A stretch of DNA of 19,717 bases. It comes from a bacterium. Lineage in GTDB: Bacteria > Bacteroidota > Bacteroidia > Bacteroidales > Bacteroidaceae. The DNA is taken from the NCBI GenBank assembly GCA_004562975.1, contig SFQP01000043.1:1-19717 (forward strand), in the 5' to 3' direction. The notes below the pieces were generated by a model. The model did not search any database. It was not told where the DNA came from and worked only from the letters and a program-made list of their open reading frames with translations. Position 1 is the first letter of the stretch, and every line of letters starts with the position of its first letter. Of the stretch, positions 7,518-16,200 are shown piece after piece. Made by a program: the position numbers and the translations under genes.

Positions 7518-9503
7518 TCAGAAGTGCAGGCGCGCCGTCAGACAATAGGCCCGGCCCGGCATGGGGTAGCGGCGTACAATCTCGTAGCGGCGGTTGAAAG
7601 CGTTGAGCAAGTCGGCGCGGAGGTCCAGCCGGCAATGGCCCGTGGCGAACGAACGCGCCATGGTAAAGCCCCATTCGCAGTAGGCCGGCAGAGAAGTGGT
7701 GGGCAGATGTTCGTTGGTGCTCCACCGCTCAGAAGCATAGCGGCAATGGGCGGTGAGCGACAGCCAGGGCGTTTCGCAATCTACGGAGGCAGCCCCGCTG
7801 TGGCGCGGCGTGTAGGCCAACTGGTTGCCGTAGGTTTCAGCACCCGGCGAGGTGCGGTCCGCCACGCGCTGAAAGGAATAGTTGGCCGTGAGCCGCAACG
7901 CCCACTGCGGCGCGGGCTGCCAGTGGGAGGCCAGGGTGGCATCCAGACCGTGGGCATCGACCCGCCCCATGTTGAGCGTGCGCCATACAAAGAGCGTGTA
8001 GGGCACGGAGACGATGCGGTGGCTCACGCGGTTCGCGTAGCCGTCCACCGTCAGCGTAAGCCCGGGCCACCAGGCCGCCGGTTGTGTCGAGATGGTGATG
8101 CCACAGTTCCACTGATTGGTCCGCTCGGGACGCAGGGCAGCCTGTCCCAGGTGGTCAAAGTAGGCTTCGGAGAAAGTGGGCAGACGGTAGCTCTGCTGCC
8201 ATCCCGCCCGCAGAAACACACCCACCGGAGCGCGCCACAGCTGCCAGGAGGCCGAGGCCATGGGCGTGAAGGCGTGGTAATGGCGCGTGCTGCCGGCATT
8301 CGCAGCCGAGGCAGCGGTGCGGCTCTCATCGCGGTACCACAAGTCAGCCCCGCGCACCAGCAGTTTGAAGCGGCCCGCCACGACCTGCGCCGAGAGGCTT
8401 TGCAGCCAGCCCGTGCGCAGCGCACGGTTGTCCTGCCGGAGGTTGCTGTGGAGCCAGGCGTGGGAAAGGTCGGCATAGACTTCCTGCTGCACATAGCGTT
8501 GGCGCAACGCACCGCCGGGGTACTGCGCATCAATGTCGCTGTAGGCCGTGTGCTGCCATTGGTAACGCAGGGCGGCAAAGGCTTCGGTGCGCCCGCCGGG
8601 GCGGAAAGTGCGGCGTGTCTGGGCGAAGGCGGAGGTTTCCTTCAGTCGTTCGTGGTTCTCGTTGACATACAGTATGACCTGTCCCGGCAGTTGGCGGTTG
8701 TTCCGGTAAAATCCTGCCGTACTCTCCCATAGCCCGTTCTCCATGCGCTGCCACCACCGCCCCTCGGCCGAGCCGCCGCGCATCTCGCTGTTGGTGCGCC
8801 GCAGGCGGGTAGAGGCCACGCCGTTGGCCACGTGGAAAGGGTAGTCGTTTTGGCTCCAGAAGGCATCGCCGCAGAGCGAGGCCGCCGAGCGGCTGCCCGT
8901 GCGCCCTTCGAGGGAGCCCAGCGCGTGGTAGCTGCCGAAGGCCGACTGCTTGAGCGTGGCGGTGCCGCCGAGGCCGCGCCGCAGCGTGTCGGGGCGGAAG
9001 GCGGAGAGGCTGACCACAGCCGCCGCCGAGAGGTTGCGCACGGGGCAGAGCAGGGAGCTTTCGCCCAAGGGTTGCAGCTCGATGCTCCGGAGCAGTTCGG
9101 GGTGGTAGCGTTGCAGGTCAATCTCGCCGCGCCGGTGGTCGGAGAGGCAGAGACCGTCGTAGGCCACGGCGGTGTGTGCCGCTCCGAGGCCGCGCACGCT
9201 CACCGTTTTCAGTCCGCCGGCTCCGCCGTAGTCGCGCAGGTTGACACCGGCCATACGGAGCAGGGCATCGGCCACGGAGGTGATGCCTTGCCGTCGGAAG
9301 TCGGCGGAGTCGAGCCGTTGCACGGGGGTGGGGGAGCTGAGTGCGGCGAGCCGGCGCGGGGCTGTGACCTCCGCCGTGCCGAGGCTGTCGGGCAGGGTGG
9401 GGCAGGGCAGGGTGAAGCCTTCCATGGCCATGGCTTGGGCAGCCCACAGGCTGATGCCGGCAAGCCAGCTCCGGCACACGTTGGGGCGCAGGAGTAACTT
9501 CAT
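7518..9503 (-). CDS. btuB: TonB-dependent cobalamin outer-membrane transporter BtuB
   Basis: This 661-residue TonB-dependent receptor imports vitamin B12 across the outer membrane. A signal peptide (MKLLLRPNVCRSWLAGISLWAAQAMA) precedes a plug domain with typical plug elements: SVADALLRMAGVNLRDYGG, VSVRGLGAAHTAVAYDGL and a following IDLQRYHPELLRSIEL. The remainder is a 22-strand-type barrel ending in Phe (LTARLHF). It lacks the N-terminal carboxypeptidase-like extension of SusC proteins, as expected for BtuB. An open frame continues upstream to 9716, but that part lies inside a cobalamin riboswitch, so I start at the ATG at 9503, immediately before the signal peptide. B12 specificity rests on the riboswitch and the BtuG-like gene downstream. 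Confidence 0.92.
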   Translation of the reverse strand: MKLLLRPNVCRSWLAGISLWAAQAMAMEGFTLPCPTLPDSLGTAEVTAPRRLAALSSPTPVQRLDSADFRRQGITSVADALLRMAGVNLRDYGGAGGLKTVSVRGLGAAHTAVAYDGLCLSDHRRGEIDLQRYHPELLRSIELQPLGESSLLCPVRNLSAAAVVSLSAFRPDTLRRGLGGTATLKQSAFGSYHALGSLEGRTGSRSAASLCGDAFWSQNDYPFHVANGVASTRLRRTNSEMRGGSAEGRWWQRMENGLWESTAGFYRNNRQLPGQVILYVNENHERLKETSAFAQTRRTFRPGGRTEAFAALRYQWQHTAYSDIDAQYPGGALRQRYVQQEVYADLSHAWLHSNLRQDNRALRTGWLQSLSAQVVAGRFKLLVRGADLWYRDESRTAASAANAGSTRHYHAFTPMASASWQLWRAPVGVFLRAGWQQSYRLPTFSEAYFDHLGQAALRPERTNQWNCGITISTQPAAWWPGLTLTVDGYANRVSHRIVSVPYTLFVWRTLNMGRVDAHGLDATLASHWQPAPQWALRLTANYSFQRVADRTSPGAETYGNQLAYTPRHSGAASVDCETPWLSLTAHCRYASERWSTNEHLPTTSLPAYCEWGFTMARSFATGHCRLDLRADLLNAFNRRYEIVRRYPMPGRAYCLTARLHF

Positions 9504-9568
9504 ACGGGGAGTGTATGACAGAAGATGAGAGATGTAATTCCCTCCGGCCCTCCTCGGGGCTTCGGGAC

Positions 9569-9738
9569 GGCGCATGCTGCGCCTGTGAGAACGGCAGGTT
9601 TTCTGGCTTGTCCCTGTCCGGTCCGCCTTCCCGTCCGCCCTGTTTCGGGGCGGCAGTGGCCAATGTGGACTGACAATAATGGAACTTACAGCAGCGGGAC
9701 TGCACGGGATTTCCACCCGTTTCCCTTATCCGTTTCGG
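9569..9738 (-). promoter_or_regulatory. Cobalamin riboswitch controlling btuB-btuG
   Basis: On the minus strand the leader carries the conserved cobalamin aptamer blocks in order: GGTGGAAATCCCGTGCAGTC then CCCGCTGCTGTAA, GCCACTG, GGGAAGGCGGA, and the B12 box AAGCCAGAAAACCTGCCG at 9609-9592. Downstream of the box a perfect hairpin (ggcgca, 3-nt loop, tgcgcc; 9569-9583) may be part of the expression platform. About 65 nt remain to the btuB ATG. The family normally represses uptake genes when adenosylcobalamin or a related B12 form is abundant. No U-tract follows the hairpin, so control of translation is more likely than termination (inference). The outer boundaries are approximate. Confidence 0.93.
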
Positions 9739-9741
9739 CGA

Positions 9742-9749
9742 CAAAGTTA
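9742..9749 (-). promoter_or_regulatory. Bacteroidetes -7 promoter box for the riboswitch-btuB transcript
   Basis: TAACTTTG on the minus strand matches TAnnTTTG and lies just upstream of the first conserved aptamer bases. This would start the RNA near 9735 and give a leader of about 230 nt. Confidence 0.6.
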
Positions 9750-9832
9750 AAATATTTGTCATGAAAAGTCATATTGTTTCCGGTTTCTCTGCAATTTTTT
9801 AAACAAATCATAGGATTTTTGATTTAATAGCG

Positions 9833-9840
9833 TATTTTTG
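9833..9840 (+). promoter_or_regulatory. Bacteroidetes -7 promoter box for the lipoprotein/DUF5723 operon
   Basis: TATTTTTG matches TAnnTTTG about 100 nt upstream of the ATG at 9941. The flanks are strongly AT-rich. A TTTG at 9818-9821 is too close to serve as the usual -33 element. Confidence 0.5.
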
Positions 9841-9940
9841 CAGCAAAAGGAAACAATTTTTATCTCAGGACGAAACAGAATTTTTTTAATCTTCGCTAAT
9901 AATAATCTATCCCTTAATACTAACCTAAAACATTACAGGT

Positions 9941-11782
9941 ATGTCAATTCTATCTTTGAAGCATTTGATTGCCATCGGTGCGTTATGTACAGGAACGGCC
10001 ATGTTGACCACCGGTTGCGTGAGCGACGACTACGATCTGGACAGCGTGGACTTGACGATGGGGCTCGGCTCTGACGGGCTGAAACTGAAAATGGGCAATA
10101 CGGAAAAGATTCTTCTGGGCGATATCCTTGACTTGGACGAGTCCGTAAAGCTGGATGCCAATAACCTTTACTACTTGGTGGAGGAAGGCACGACGAACTT
10201 CAATATCCATGTGAATGAAGTGTCGGCCTCGTTCAAGGATTCAAAAATCCAAGGTAGTGAGAATGTGTTGAACTATACAAAAGCCAAAGAGCAGCTGGGC
10301 GACTTGGTCAATCAATTGCCGCCCAACGCCAGCCTGCCGGTGGAAGCCGGAGTTACCTTTAACGGTATAGCCAATGCTCAAGCCGCCGTGGAATTAACGG
10401 TGGACGTGCCCGAAGAAGTGAGCGAAATCAAAACGGCTGACGTGAAGGACATGAGGGTTTCGCTGCAATTAGTTGTCGACAAGAGCAAAAACGTAAAGCT
10501 TGACATCGAAAAGATCGAAAACTTCAGCATCACCATCCCCAGTCTGCTGGAAGTGCGCGAATATCCCAAAGATTCCTGGGATTTATCGGATGACAATGTG
10601 CTTACCCATAAGGGAGCACTCACCACAATTCCCGCAAACGGTATCATCTGCTCCATTGTGGTTGATAAGGTGGACACGAAGGGCAACGGAGTGCCTCAGA
10701 ACGGCAAACTGGTGTTCAACAAGGAAGCAAATGGCCGTCCAGTATTGCAGGCTGGTATATATGGTCAGGTGTACTTCAAATCTTCTGCCGCTTTCAACCT
10801 TGGCCTTTCTGATTACGCCACCATCTACCTGACCCTCTCCTTGGGCAACAGCAGCAAGATTGACATTGAACAGGTGACGGGTAAGTTCGCTCCCGAAATC
10901 AATCCTACCGTGGATCCGATTGACATCGCTTCTTCCCTGCCTGACTTCCTCAACGACGATGCTGTGAAGATTGGTGCCGCCAACCCGACACTGAAGTTTA
11001 CGGCTGACCTCACCAGCATTCCCGTGGGCCTGAACCTGAGCGGCGAACTGACCTCGGTGAAGAAAGGCGCACAGGGCTTCACGAAGAAGGTGGACCTGCC
11101 CGTTACGAAGGTGGAGGACAAGCAGCACAACACGGTGTACTATTACCAGAGCGGCAAGCCCTACGATCCCGAATATCCCACACTGCCTGCCGGCGCAGTA
11201 CAGGCTAAGGCTAACAACCTCAGCTCGCTCATCGAGAAGCTGCCCGACGAAATCCGCGTGGACCTGACCGGTGGCAAACTGAGCGTGCAGGACAAGGAAT
11301 ATACCATCCAGCTGGGTAAAGACTACCAGGCTTCGGCTGACTATAAGGTGTATGTGCCTTTCCAGTTCGACAAGGGCTTGACGATTGTGTACAACGACAG
11401 CACCGACAGCATGAGCGAGGACCTGGAGGACTACCAGGCTGAGGGCTTGATGCTGAAGGCTACGGCTCAGAACACTATTCCGCTTGACCTCGTGGCTACC
11501 ATCACGGCTTATGACGTGAACGGCGACGTGGTTCCCGGCATCAATTTCAGTGAGATTAAGGTTCCTGCCGGCGACGGCACGAACGTGAATGAAGCTCAGG
11601 TGGAAATCTCCGCCACCCTTGACGAACCCTCCCTGCTCCAGAAGATGGACCGCCTGAAATTCAGCGTGAAGGCCGCCAACGACGTGAACGGAAAAGTACA
11701 TGAGCTTTGCTCCACGCAGTATCTCCGCTTTGCCGATGTGCGTCTTTACCTCACGGGTAAGGTGATTGGCGACTTTAACTGA
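9941..11782 (+). CDS. Large surface lipoprotein of unknown function
   Basis: The 613-residue protein begins with a lipoprotein signal (hydrophobic core, then LTTGC with Cys26). The following VSDDYDLD is rich in acidic residues like a Bacteroidetes surface-export signal, so exposure on the cell surface is likely. I do not recognise the mature part. It appears to be a chain of beta-rich segments alternating hydrophobic and charged residues (for example LPVEAGVTFNGIANAQAAVEL and IPVGLNLSGELTSVKKG), without enzymatic motifs, and only a few cysteines. It could be built of repeated Ig-like or lipid-binding-like sandwich domains, which a structure prediction would test. It is followed 40 nt later by a DUF5723 barrel on the same strand, so the two are probably one transcript and may form one outer-membrane complex (inference). 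Confidence 0.85.
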   Translation: MSILSLKHLIAIGALCTGTAMLTTGCVSDDYDLDSVDLTMGLGSDGLKLKMGNTEKILLGDILDLDESVKLDANNLYYLVEEGTTNFNIHVNEVSASFKDSKIQGSENVLNYTKAKEQLGDLVNQLPPNASLPVEAGVTFNGIANAQAAVELTVDVPEEVSEIKTADVKDMRVSLQLVVDKSKNVKLDIEKIENFSITIPSLLEVREYPKDSWDLSDDNVLTHKGALTTIPANGIICSIVVDKVDTKGNGVPQNGKLVFNKEANGRPVLQAGIYGQVYFKSSAAFNLGLSDYATIYLTLSLGNSSKIDIEQVTGKFAPEINPTVDPIDIASSLPDFLNDDAVKIGAANPTLKFTADLTSIPVGLNLSGELTSVKKGAQGFTKKVDLPVTKVEDKQHNTVYYYQSGKPYDPEYPTLPAGAVQAKANNLSSLIEKLPDEIRVDLTGGKLSVQDKEYTIQLGKDYQASADYKVYVPFQFDKGLTIVYNDSTDSMSEDLEDYQAEGLMLKATAQNTIPLDLVATITAYDVNGDVVPGINFSEIKVPAGDGTNVNEAQVEISATLDEPSLLQKMDRLKFSVKAANDVNGKVHELCSTQYLRFADVRLYLTGKVIGDFN

Positions 11783-11822
11783 TGATGCAGACACTTTCTT
11801 TTAACTTCACAGATACCTCACA

Positions 11823-13256
11823 ATGAAAAACAAGATAGCAGCCTTATTGTTGGCCACCGCAACCGCTTTACCAGCCGCTGCGCAGGAGCTCCGCTCCACT
11901 TATTTCATGCAGACGTCGAACTATAAGCACGAAATGAACCCTGCCTTGCTCGACGCACCGTATATGTCCATGCCGCTGGTGCTGGGCAACCTGAACCTGG
12001 GTCTGACGGGTAACTTCGGCCTGGAGAACTTCGTGTACAAAATGGACCCCACGTGGCAGGGCTACGGGGTAGAAGGCCGGCAGTACACCACCTTCATGCA
12101 CCCTGACGTGGATGCAGCCGACTTCCTGGGCGACCTGAAGGACAAGAACAAACTCTCCGTTCACCTCAAATACCAGCTGGCCGGCGTGGCCTGGCGTGGC
12201 TGGGGAGGTGTGAACCTCATCGAAATGAACCTCCGCTCGAACACGGGCATGGTGCTCCCGAAATCGCTCTTCGAGTTTATGAAGGAAACGGGCGCGAAAG
12301 AGGATTATACCATCGATGACTTGGGCTTGCGCACGGAGAACTACATGGAACTGGGACTGGGACACTCACGGAAAATCGGCGACAAGCTGACGGTGGGTGC
12401 CAAGATGAAGTTCCTCTTCGGACTTGCTTATGCTGACCTCAAAGTGGACAAGCTGAACCTGCACATGAGTGACGACCATTGGGACATTGACGGTAAAATC
12501 AAGGCTTCGGCCGCGCTCATGAAGAGTACGTTGGAGTATGAAGGTGCCGACAAGAATTACGTGGACGAGAACGGTAATCGCACGGAACGCCGCCGCATTT
12601 CGGGCTTGGACGAGTTCAAGGGCGGTCTTTCGGGCTTCGGTCTGGGCTTCGACCTCGGTGCCGTTTACGACGTGACGGATGACCTCCGCCTCAGTGCCGC
12701 CATCACCGACCTCGGCTTTATCAGCTGGAAGGATGCCTATCAGGCTTCTTCGGCCGGTACGTGGACGTTCGACGGCTTTGAAGAGGATGTGTATGCAGGC
12801 GGTAGCAAGACGGAAACGAACCAGATCGATGACCAGCTTGATGCCATCACGGACGACTTGGAGAATATCTTCTCCGTTTACGAGGATGAAGAGGCTAAGA
12901 AGACGGATACTCGCGCCCTGGCGGCTACCATCAACGTAGGTGCCGAGTACACGCTGCCCGCTTACCGCAACCTGCGCTTCGGCTTCCTCTACAGCGGTCG
13001 CCTGGCCGGACAGTACAGCTGGCACTCGGGTATGTTCTCCGCCACGGTACGTCCGTTGAAGTGGCTGGAATACACGGCCAATATGTCGTTCACCTCTACG
13101 GGTGTGACGGGCGGTATGGTGCTTGACCTGCACGCCAAGCATTTCAACTTCTTCATCGGTACCGACCGCTTCTTCGGCAAACTGAGCAAGCAGTGCATCC
13201 CTTTGAAGAGTGCCAACGGCAACATCTCCCTCGGTATGTCTTTCCCGCTTAATTAA
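11823..13256 (+). CDS. DUF5723-type outer-membrane beta-barrel protein
   Basis: The 477-residue protein has a cleavable signal peptide (MKNKIAALLLATATALPAAAQE, cut after AAA). The start of the mature part, LRSTYFMQTSNYKHEMNPALLDAPYMSMPL, is the typical opening of Bacteroidetes DUF5723 proteins, which resemble FadL/PorV-like barrels. Alternating amphipathic strands fill the rest (GLGFDLGAVYDVTDDLRLSAAITDLGFISW; LRFGFLYSGRLAGQYSW), and the chain ends in a short strand, ISLGMSFPLN. An acidic loop near residues 330-360 contains DDQLDAITDDLENIFSVYEDEE. The family has no established function. Transport or docking of the lipoprotein encoded 40 nt upstream is a reasonable guess. A strong terminator follows at 13294-13331. 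Confidence 0.87.
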   Translation: MKNKIAALLLATATALPAAAQELRSTYFMQTSNYKHEMNPALLDAPYMSMPLVLGNLNLGLTGNFGLENFVYKMDPTWQGYGVEGRQYTTFMHPDVDAADFLGDLKDKNKLSVHLKYQLAGVAWRGWGGVNLIEMNLRSNTGMVLPKSLFEFMKETGAKEDYTIDDLGLRTENYMELGLGHSRKIGDKLTVGAKMKFLFGLAYADLKVDKLNLHMSDDHWDIDGKIKASAALMKSTLEYEGADKNYVDENGNRTERRRISGLDEFKGGLSGFGLGFDLGAVYDVTDDLRLSAAITDLGFISWKDAYQASSAGTWTFDGFEEDVYAGGSKTETNQIDDQLDAITDDLENIFSVYEDEEAKKTDTRALAATINVGAEYTLPAYRNLRFGFLYSGRLAGQYSWHSGMFSATVRPLKWLEYTANMSFTSTGVTGGMVLDLHAKHFNFFIGTDRFFGKLSKQCIPLKSANGNISLGMSFPLN

Positions 13257-13293
13257 CAAGATGGGCAACACGCGTTGCTTCCTCATATTTCAA

Positions 13294-13331
13294 AAAAATC
13301 CCCCGCAACGGTTCGGTTGCGGGGGATTTTT
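13294..13331. terminator. Strong bidirectional intrinsic terminator
   Basis: A perfect 16-bp stem (aaaaatcccccgcaac at 13294-13309 and its complement at 13316-13331) encloses a 6-nt loop. A-rich and T-rich ends lie on both sides, so it works for both strands. It sits between the DUF5723 stop at 13256 and the convergent polA stop at 13384. Confidence 0.95.
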
Positions 13332-13383
13332 GTGCTGTGTGGAGTAGGGTGTGTTGGATATTCCGGTGCGTTTATCCGCCGGA

Positions 13384-16075
13384 TCAGTGCGCTTCGAGCC
13401 AGTTGCTGCCTGTGCCGTATTCGGCCACCAAGGGAACTTCCATGGCAAAGGCGTTTTCCATTTCCTCCACCACGATGTGGCGCACTCGGTCCAGTTCATC
13501 GGGCCACACCGAGAAGTTCAGTTCATCGTGAACCTGCAGTATCATTTTCGAGCGGATGTCTTCGCGTTCAAAGCGTTGGTCAATGCGGATCATGGCCAGC
13601 TTGATGATGTCCGCCGCCGTGCCTTGGATCGGTGCGTTCACGGCGTTGCGCTCCGCATAGCCACGCACCACGGCATTGCGCGAGGTGATGTCCGGCAAGT
13701 AACGGCGACGCCCGAACTCCGTGAGGATATACCCCTGAGAGCGTGCCTTTTCGATGCTCTCGTCAATGAACTGCTGCACCCGGGGGTAGGTGTTGAAATA
13801 GCTGGAAATCAGCTCTTTCGCTTCCGTTCGGCTCACCTCCATCCGTTCTGCCAGACCAAAGGCCGAGATGCCGTAGATGATGCCGAAGTTCGCCGTTTTC
13901 GCCTTGCGCCGCTCATCGCGCGAAATCTCTTCAATGGGTTTGTGGTACACACGTGCCGCAGTGGCCGCATGGATGTCGCGCCCTTCGCGGAAGTCCTGTA
14001 TGAGGTGCTCGTCGGCGCTGAGGTGCGCCATGATGCGCAACTCGATTTGCGAATAGTCCGCCGAGAAAAAGATGCAGCCCTCCTCGGGTACGAACGCTTT
14101 GCGTATTTCCTTTCCGTCGTCGCCGCGCACCGGTATGTTCTGCCGGATGGATAAGTTTGGGCAATGCCTCCACATACGTGCTGAGCAGCTTCTTCAGTCC
14201 ACGGTGCGCCAATATCTTACCCACAATGGGATGCTTCGCCCTCAACGCCTCCAGCACCTCTTCGCCGGTGGAGTACTGTCCGCTCTTCGTCTTCTTCGCC
14301 TTCTCGTTCAGTTTCAGCTCATCGAATAGTACCTCGCCCACCTGTCGGGGTGAAGTCAGCAGGAAGGGGTGGCCCGCCAGCTCGAAAATCTCCTTTTCGA
14401 GCTGTTCCATCCTTTCTGTGAAGTGGCGGCCCGTTTCGGCCAGTGCCTCCGTGTCGAGCACCACGCCGTTGCGTTCCATTTTCGCCAGCACCGGCATGAG
14501 CGGCATCTCTATGTCGCAGAACACCCGCATCAGTCCGTTCTCTTCCAGCTCCTTCTTCAGCGGGTGCATCAGTTGGAGCGTCACGTCGGCATCCTCGCAG
14601 GCGTAGTCGCAGATGTTCCGGGGCGGCAAGTCCGCCATGTTGCGTTGGTTCTTCCCCTTGGGTCCGATCAGCTCCTCGATGTGTATCGTTTGATAGTCCA
14701 GATAGATTTCCGCGAGGTAGTCCATGTTGTGCCGCAGCTCGGGCTGTATGAGGTAGTGCGCCAGCATGGTGTCGAACAAGGGTGGGGTGGGGCGAACGTC
14801 ATAGTTGGCCAGCACCGTGATATCGTATTTCAGATTTTGCCCCACCTTCGTGATTGTTCCGTTTTCAAAGAACGGGCGGAAAATTTCCACCATGCGCTGC
14901 GCCGCCTCCGTTTCACGTGGAACGGCCACGTACCAGGCACGTCCACCCTCCACAGCAAAGCTCATCCCCACCAATTTTGCACTGATAGCCTCCACCGATG
15001 TCGTTTCCGTGTCCATTGCCACAGTGTCAAAAGTCAATAATTTATCACAAAGCTGCCGCGCATTCTCTTCATTATCAATGAAAACATAATCGTGAGGCAA
15101 GTCATTTAGCGTTTTGTGGATGGGTTTATTTATTCCAGTCGGGAGTTCGTCCGTATCTGTGCCAAAGAGCGCGCCCCAATTGTTTACATTTTTTTGCGAA
15201 TAGCCCTCCTCTTCGTCCAACTTCTTGATGAAGGAGCGGAACTCCAATTCTTCGTAAATTTTACGCAGTGCTTCGCGGTCCGGTTCCTTCAATCTGAGTT
15301 TTTCCTTGTCCAGCTCGATGGGCACATCCGTTTTGATGGTGACGAGGAATTTGGAAAAACGGATTTGTTCGGCGTTCTCCTCCACTTTCTTGCGCATTGC
15401 CCCTTTCAGTTCCTCCGTGCGGTTGAGCAGTTCATCGATGCCGCCAAACTGGCTGATGAGTTTCACCGCCGTTTTCTCCCCCACGCCGGGACAACCGGGA
15501 ATGTTGTCCGCCGTGTCGCCCATCAGTCCGAGCAGGTCGATGATTTGAGCCGTCGATGTCACGCCATATTTTTCGCACACCTCCGCTTCGCCCATCACCT
15601 CGGCCGGTTTGCTGCCCGTGCCGGGGCGTACCATCTTGATGTTTGGGGTCACGAGTTGCGCATAGTCCTTGTCGGGAGTCACCATCCGCACCTCCAGTCC
15701 CTGCTCCGCCCCTTTCCGGGCCAGGGTGCCGATTACGTCGTCCGCCTCGTAGCCCGCCACTTCCAGGATGGGGATGCGGAAAGCCCGGATGATGTCCTTG
15801 ATGATGGGCACCGACAGTCGGATGTCCTCCGGCGTGGCTTCGCGCTGCGCCTTGTATTCCGGATAAGCCTCATGGCGGAAAGTGCCGCCGGCGGGGTCGA
15901 AGGCAATGCCGATGAAGTCGGGGTGATGACTTCGGAGCACGTCGTTCAACGTATTGACAAAGCCGAAAATGGCCGATGTGTTCTGTCCTTTGGAGTTGAT
16001 GCGCGGACTGCGGATCAGGGCGTAGTAGGCACGGTAAATCAGTGCGTAGGCATCGAGCAAATAGAGGGTTTGCAT
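13384..16075 (-). pseudogene. polA: DNA polymerase I, interrupted by a ~77-nt deletion with frameshift
   Basis: The gene is read in two frames. From 16075 to 14144 it encodes 644 normal residues: a 5'-3' exonuclease (about 1-290; GYEADDVIGTLA, GDTADNIPGCPGVGEKTA), a proofreading domain with an intact DTE at about 355-357, and the start of the polymerase domain to STYVEALPKLIHP. From 14142 to 13384 the other frame resumes at QNIPVR and holds motif A (SADYSQIELRIMAH), the O-helix (RRKAKTANFGIIYG) and motif C (QVHDELNF) to a normal end, NWLEAH. Between them about 26 residues (the TGRIHTSFNQ..TGRLSS..PNL block of all family A polymerases) are absent, and one base remains, which shifts the frame. 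The first fragment would run out of frame to a stop at 13931, so no working polymerase can be made as read. An assembly error is as plausible as a real mutation. Confidence 0.93.
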
Positions 16076-16131
16076 GGTAGGAATTTGTACTAATTGTTAG
16101 GGAATGAGAGCTTTTGCAGCTCCCAACGACA

Positions 16132-16139
16132 CAAAATTA
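16132..16139 (-). promoter_or_regulatory. Bacteroidetes -7 promoter box for polA
   Basis: TAATTTTG on the minus strand matches TAnnTTTG, about 57 nt upstream of the polA ATG at 16075. Confidence 0.5.
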
Positions 16140-16172
16140 CGCAAAAGCCAGCTGAACTCAACGATAAATGTT

Positions 16173-16180
16173 TACTTTTG
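16173..16180 (+). promoter_or_regulatory. Bacteroidetes -7 promoter box for the polyprenyl synthase
   Basis: TACTTTTG matches TAnnTTTG and ends 20 nt before the ATG at 16201. It overlaps the upstream in-frame ATG at 16168, which rules against that earlier start. The 5' leader would be very short, around 14 nt. Confidence 0.6.
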
Positions 16181-16200
16181 TCCGCTCAAACACACAACGC

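Noticed and set aside
7524..8732. Long plus-strand open frame of 402 codons opposite btuB
   Set aside because: It is antisense to a well-supported receptor gene in GC-rich sequence, with an Arg/Gly/Pro-rich composition and no domain or signal.
9504..9716. In-frame upstream extension of btuB by 71 codons
   Set aside because: It lies inside the cobalamin riboswitch and encodes Arg/Pro-rich sequence unlike any receptor. The ATG at 9503 is directly followed by a good signal peptide.
10583..11794. Minus-strand open frame of 403 codons opposite the large lipoprotein
   Set aside because: It is a shadow of the real gene: repetitive HxV/VxL-rich composition, no recognisable motif, and it overlaps the whole 3' half of the plus-strand CDS.
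13931..14175. Idea that the polA frames are joined by programmed ribosomal frameshifting
   Set aside because: About 26 conserved residues are missing at the junction, so shifting frame would not restore the protein, and no slippery heptamer is visible there.
15116..16093. Plus-strand open frame of 325 codons opposite polA
   Set aside because: It is antisense to the conserved exonuclease domains of polA, with no promoter and no family resemblance.
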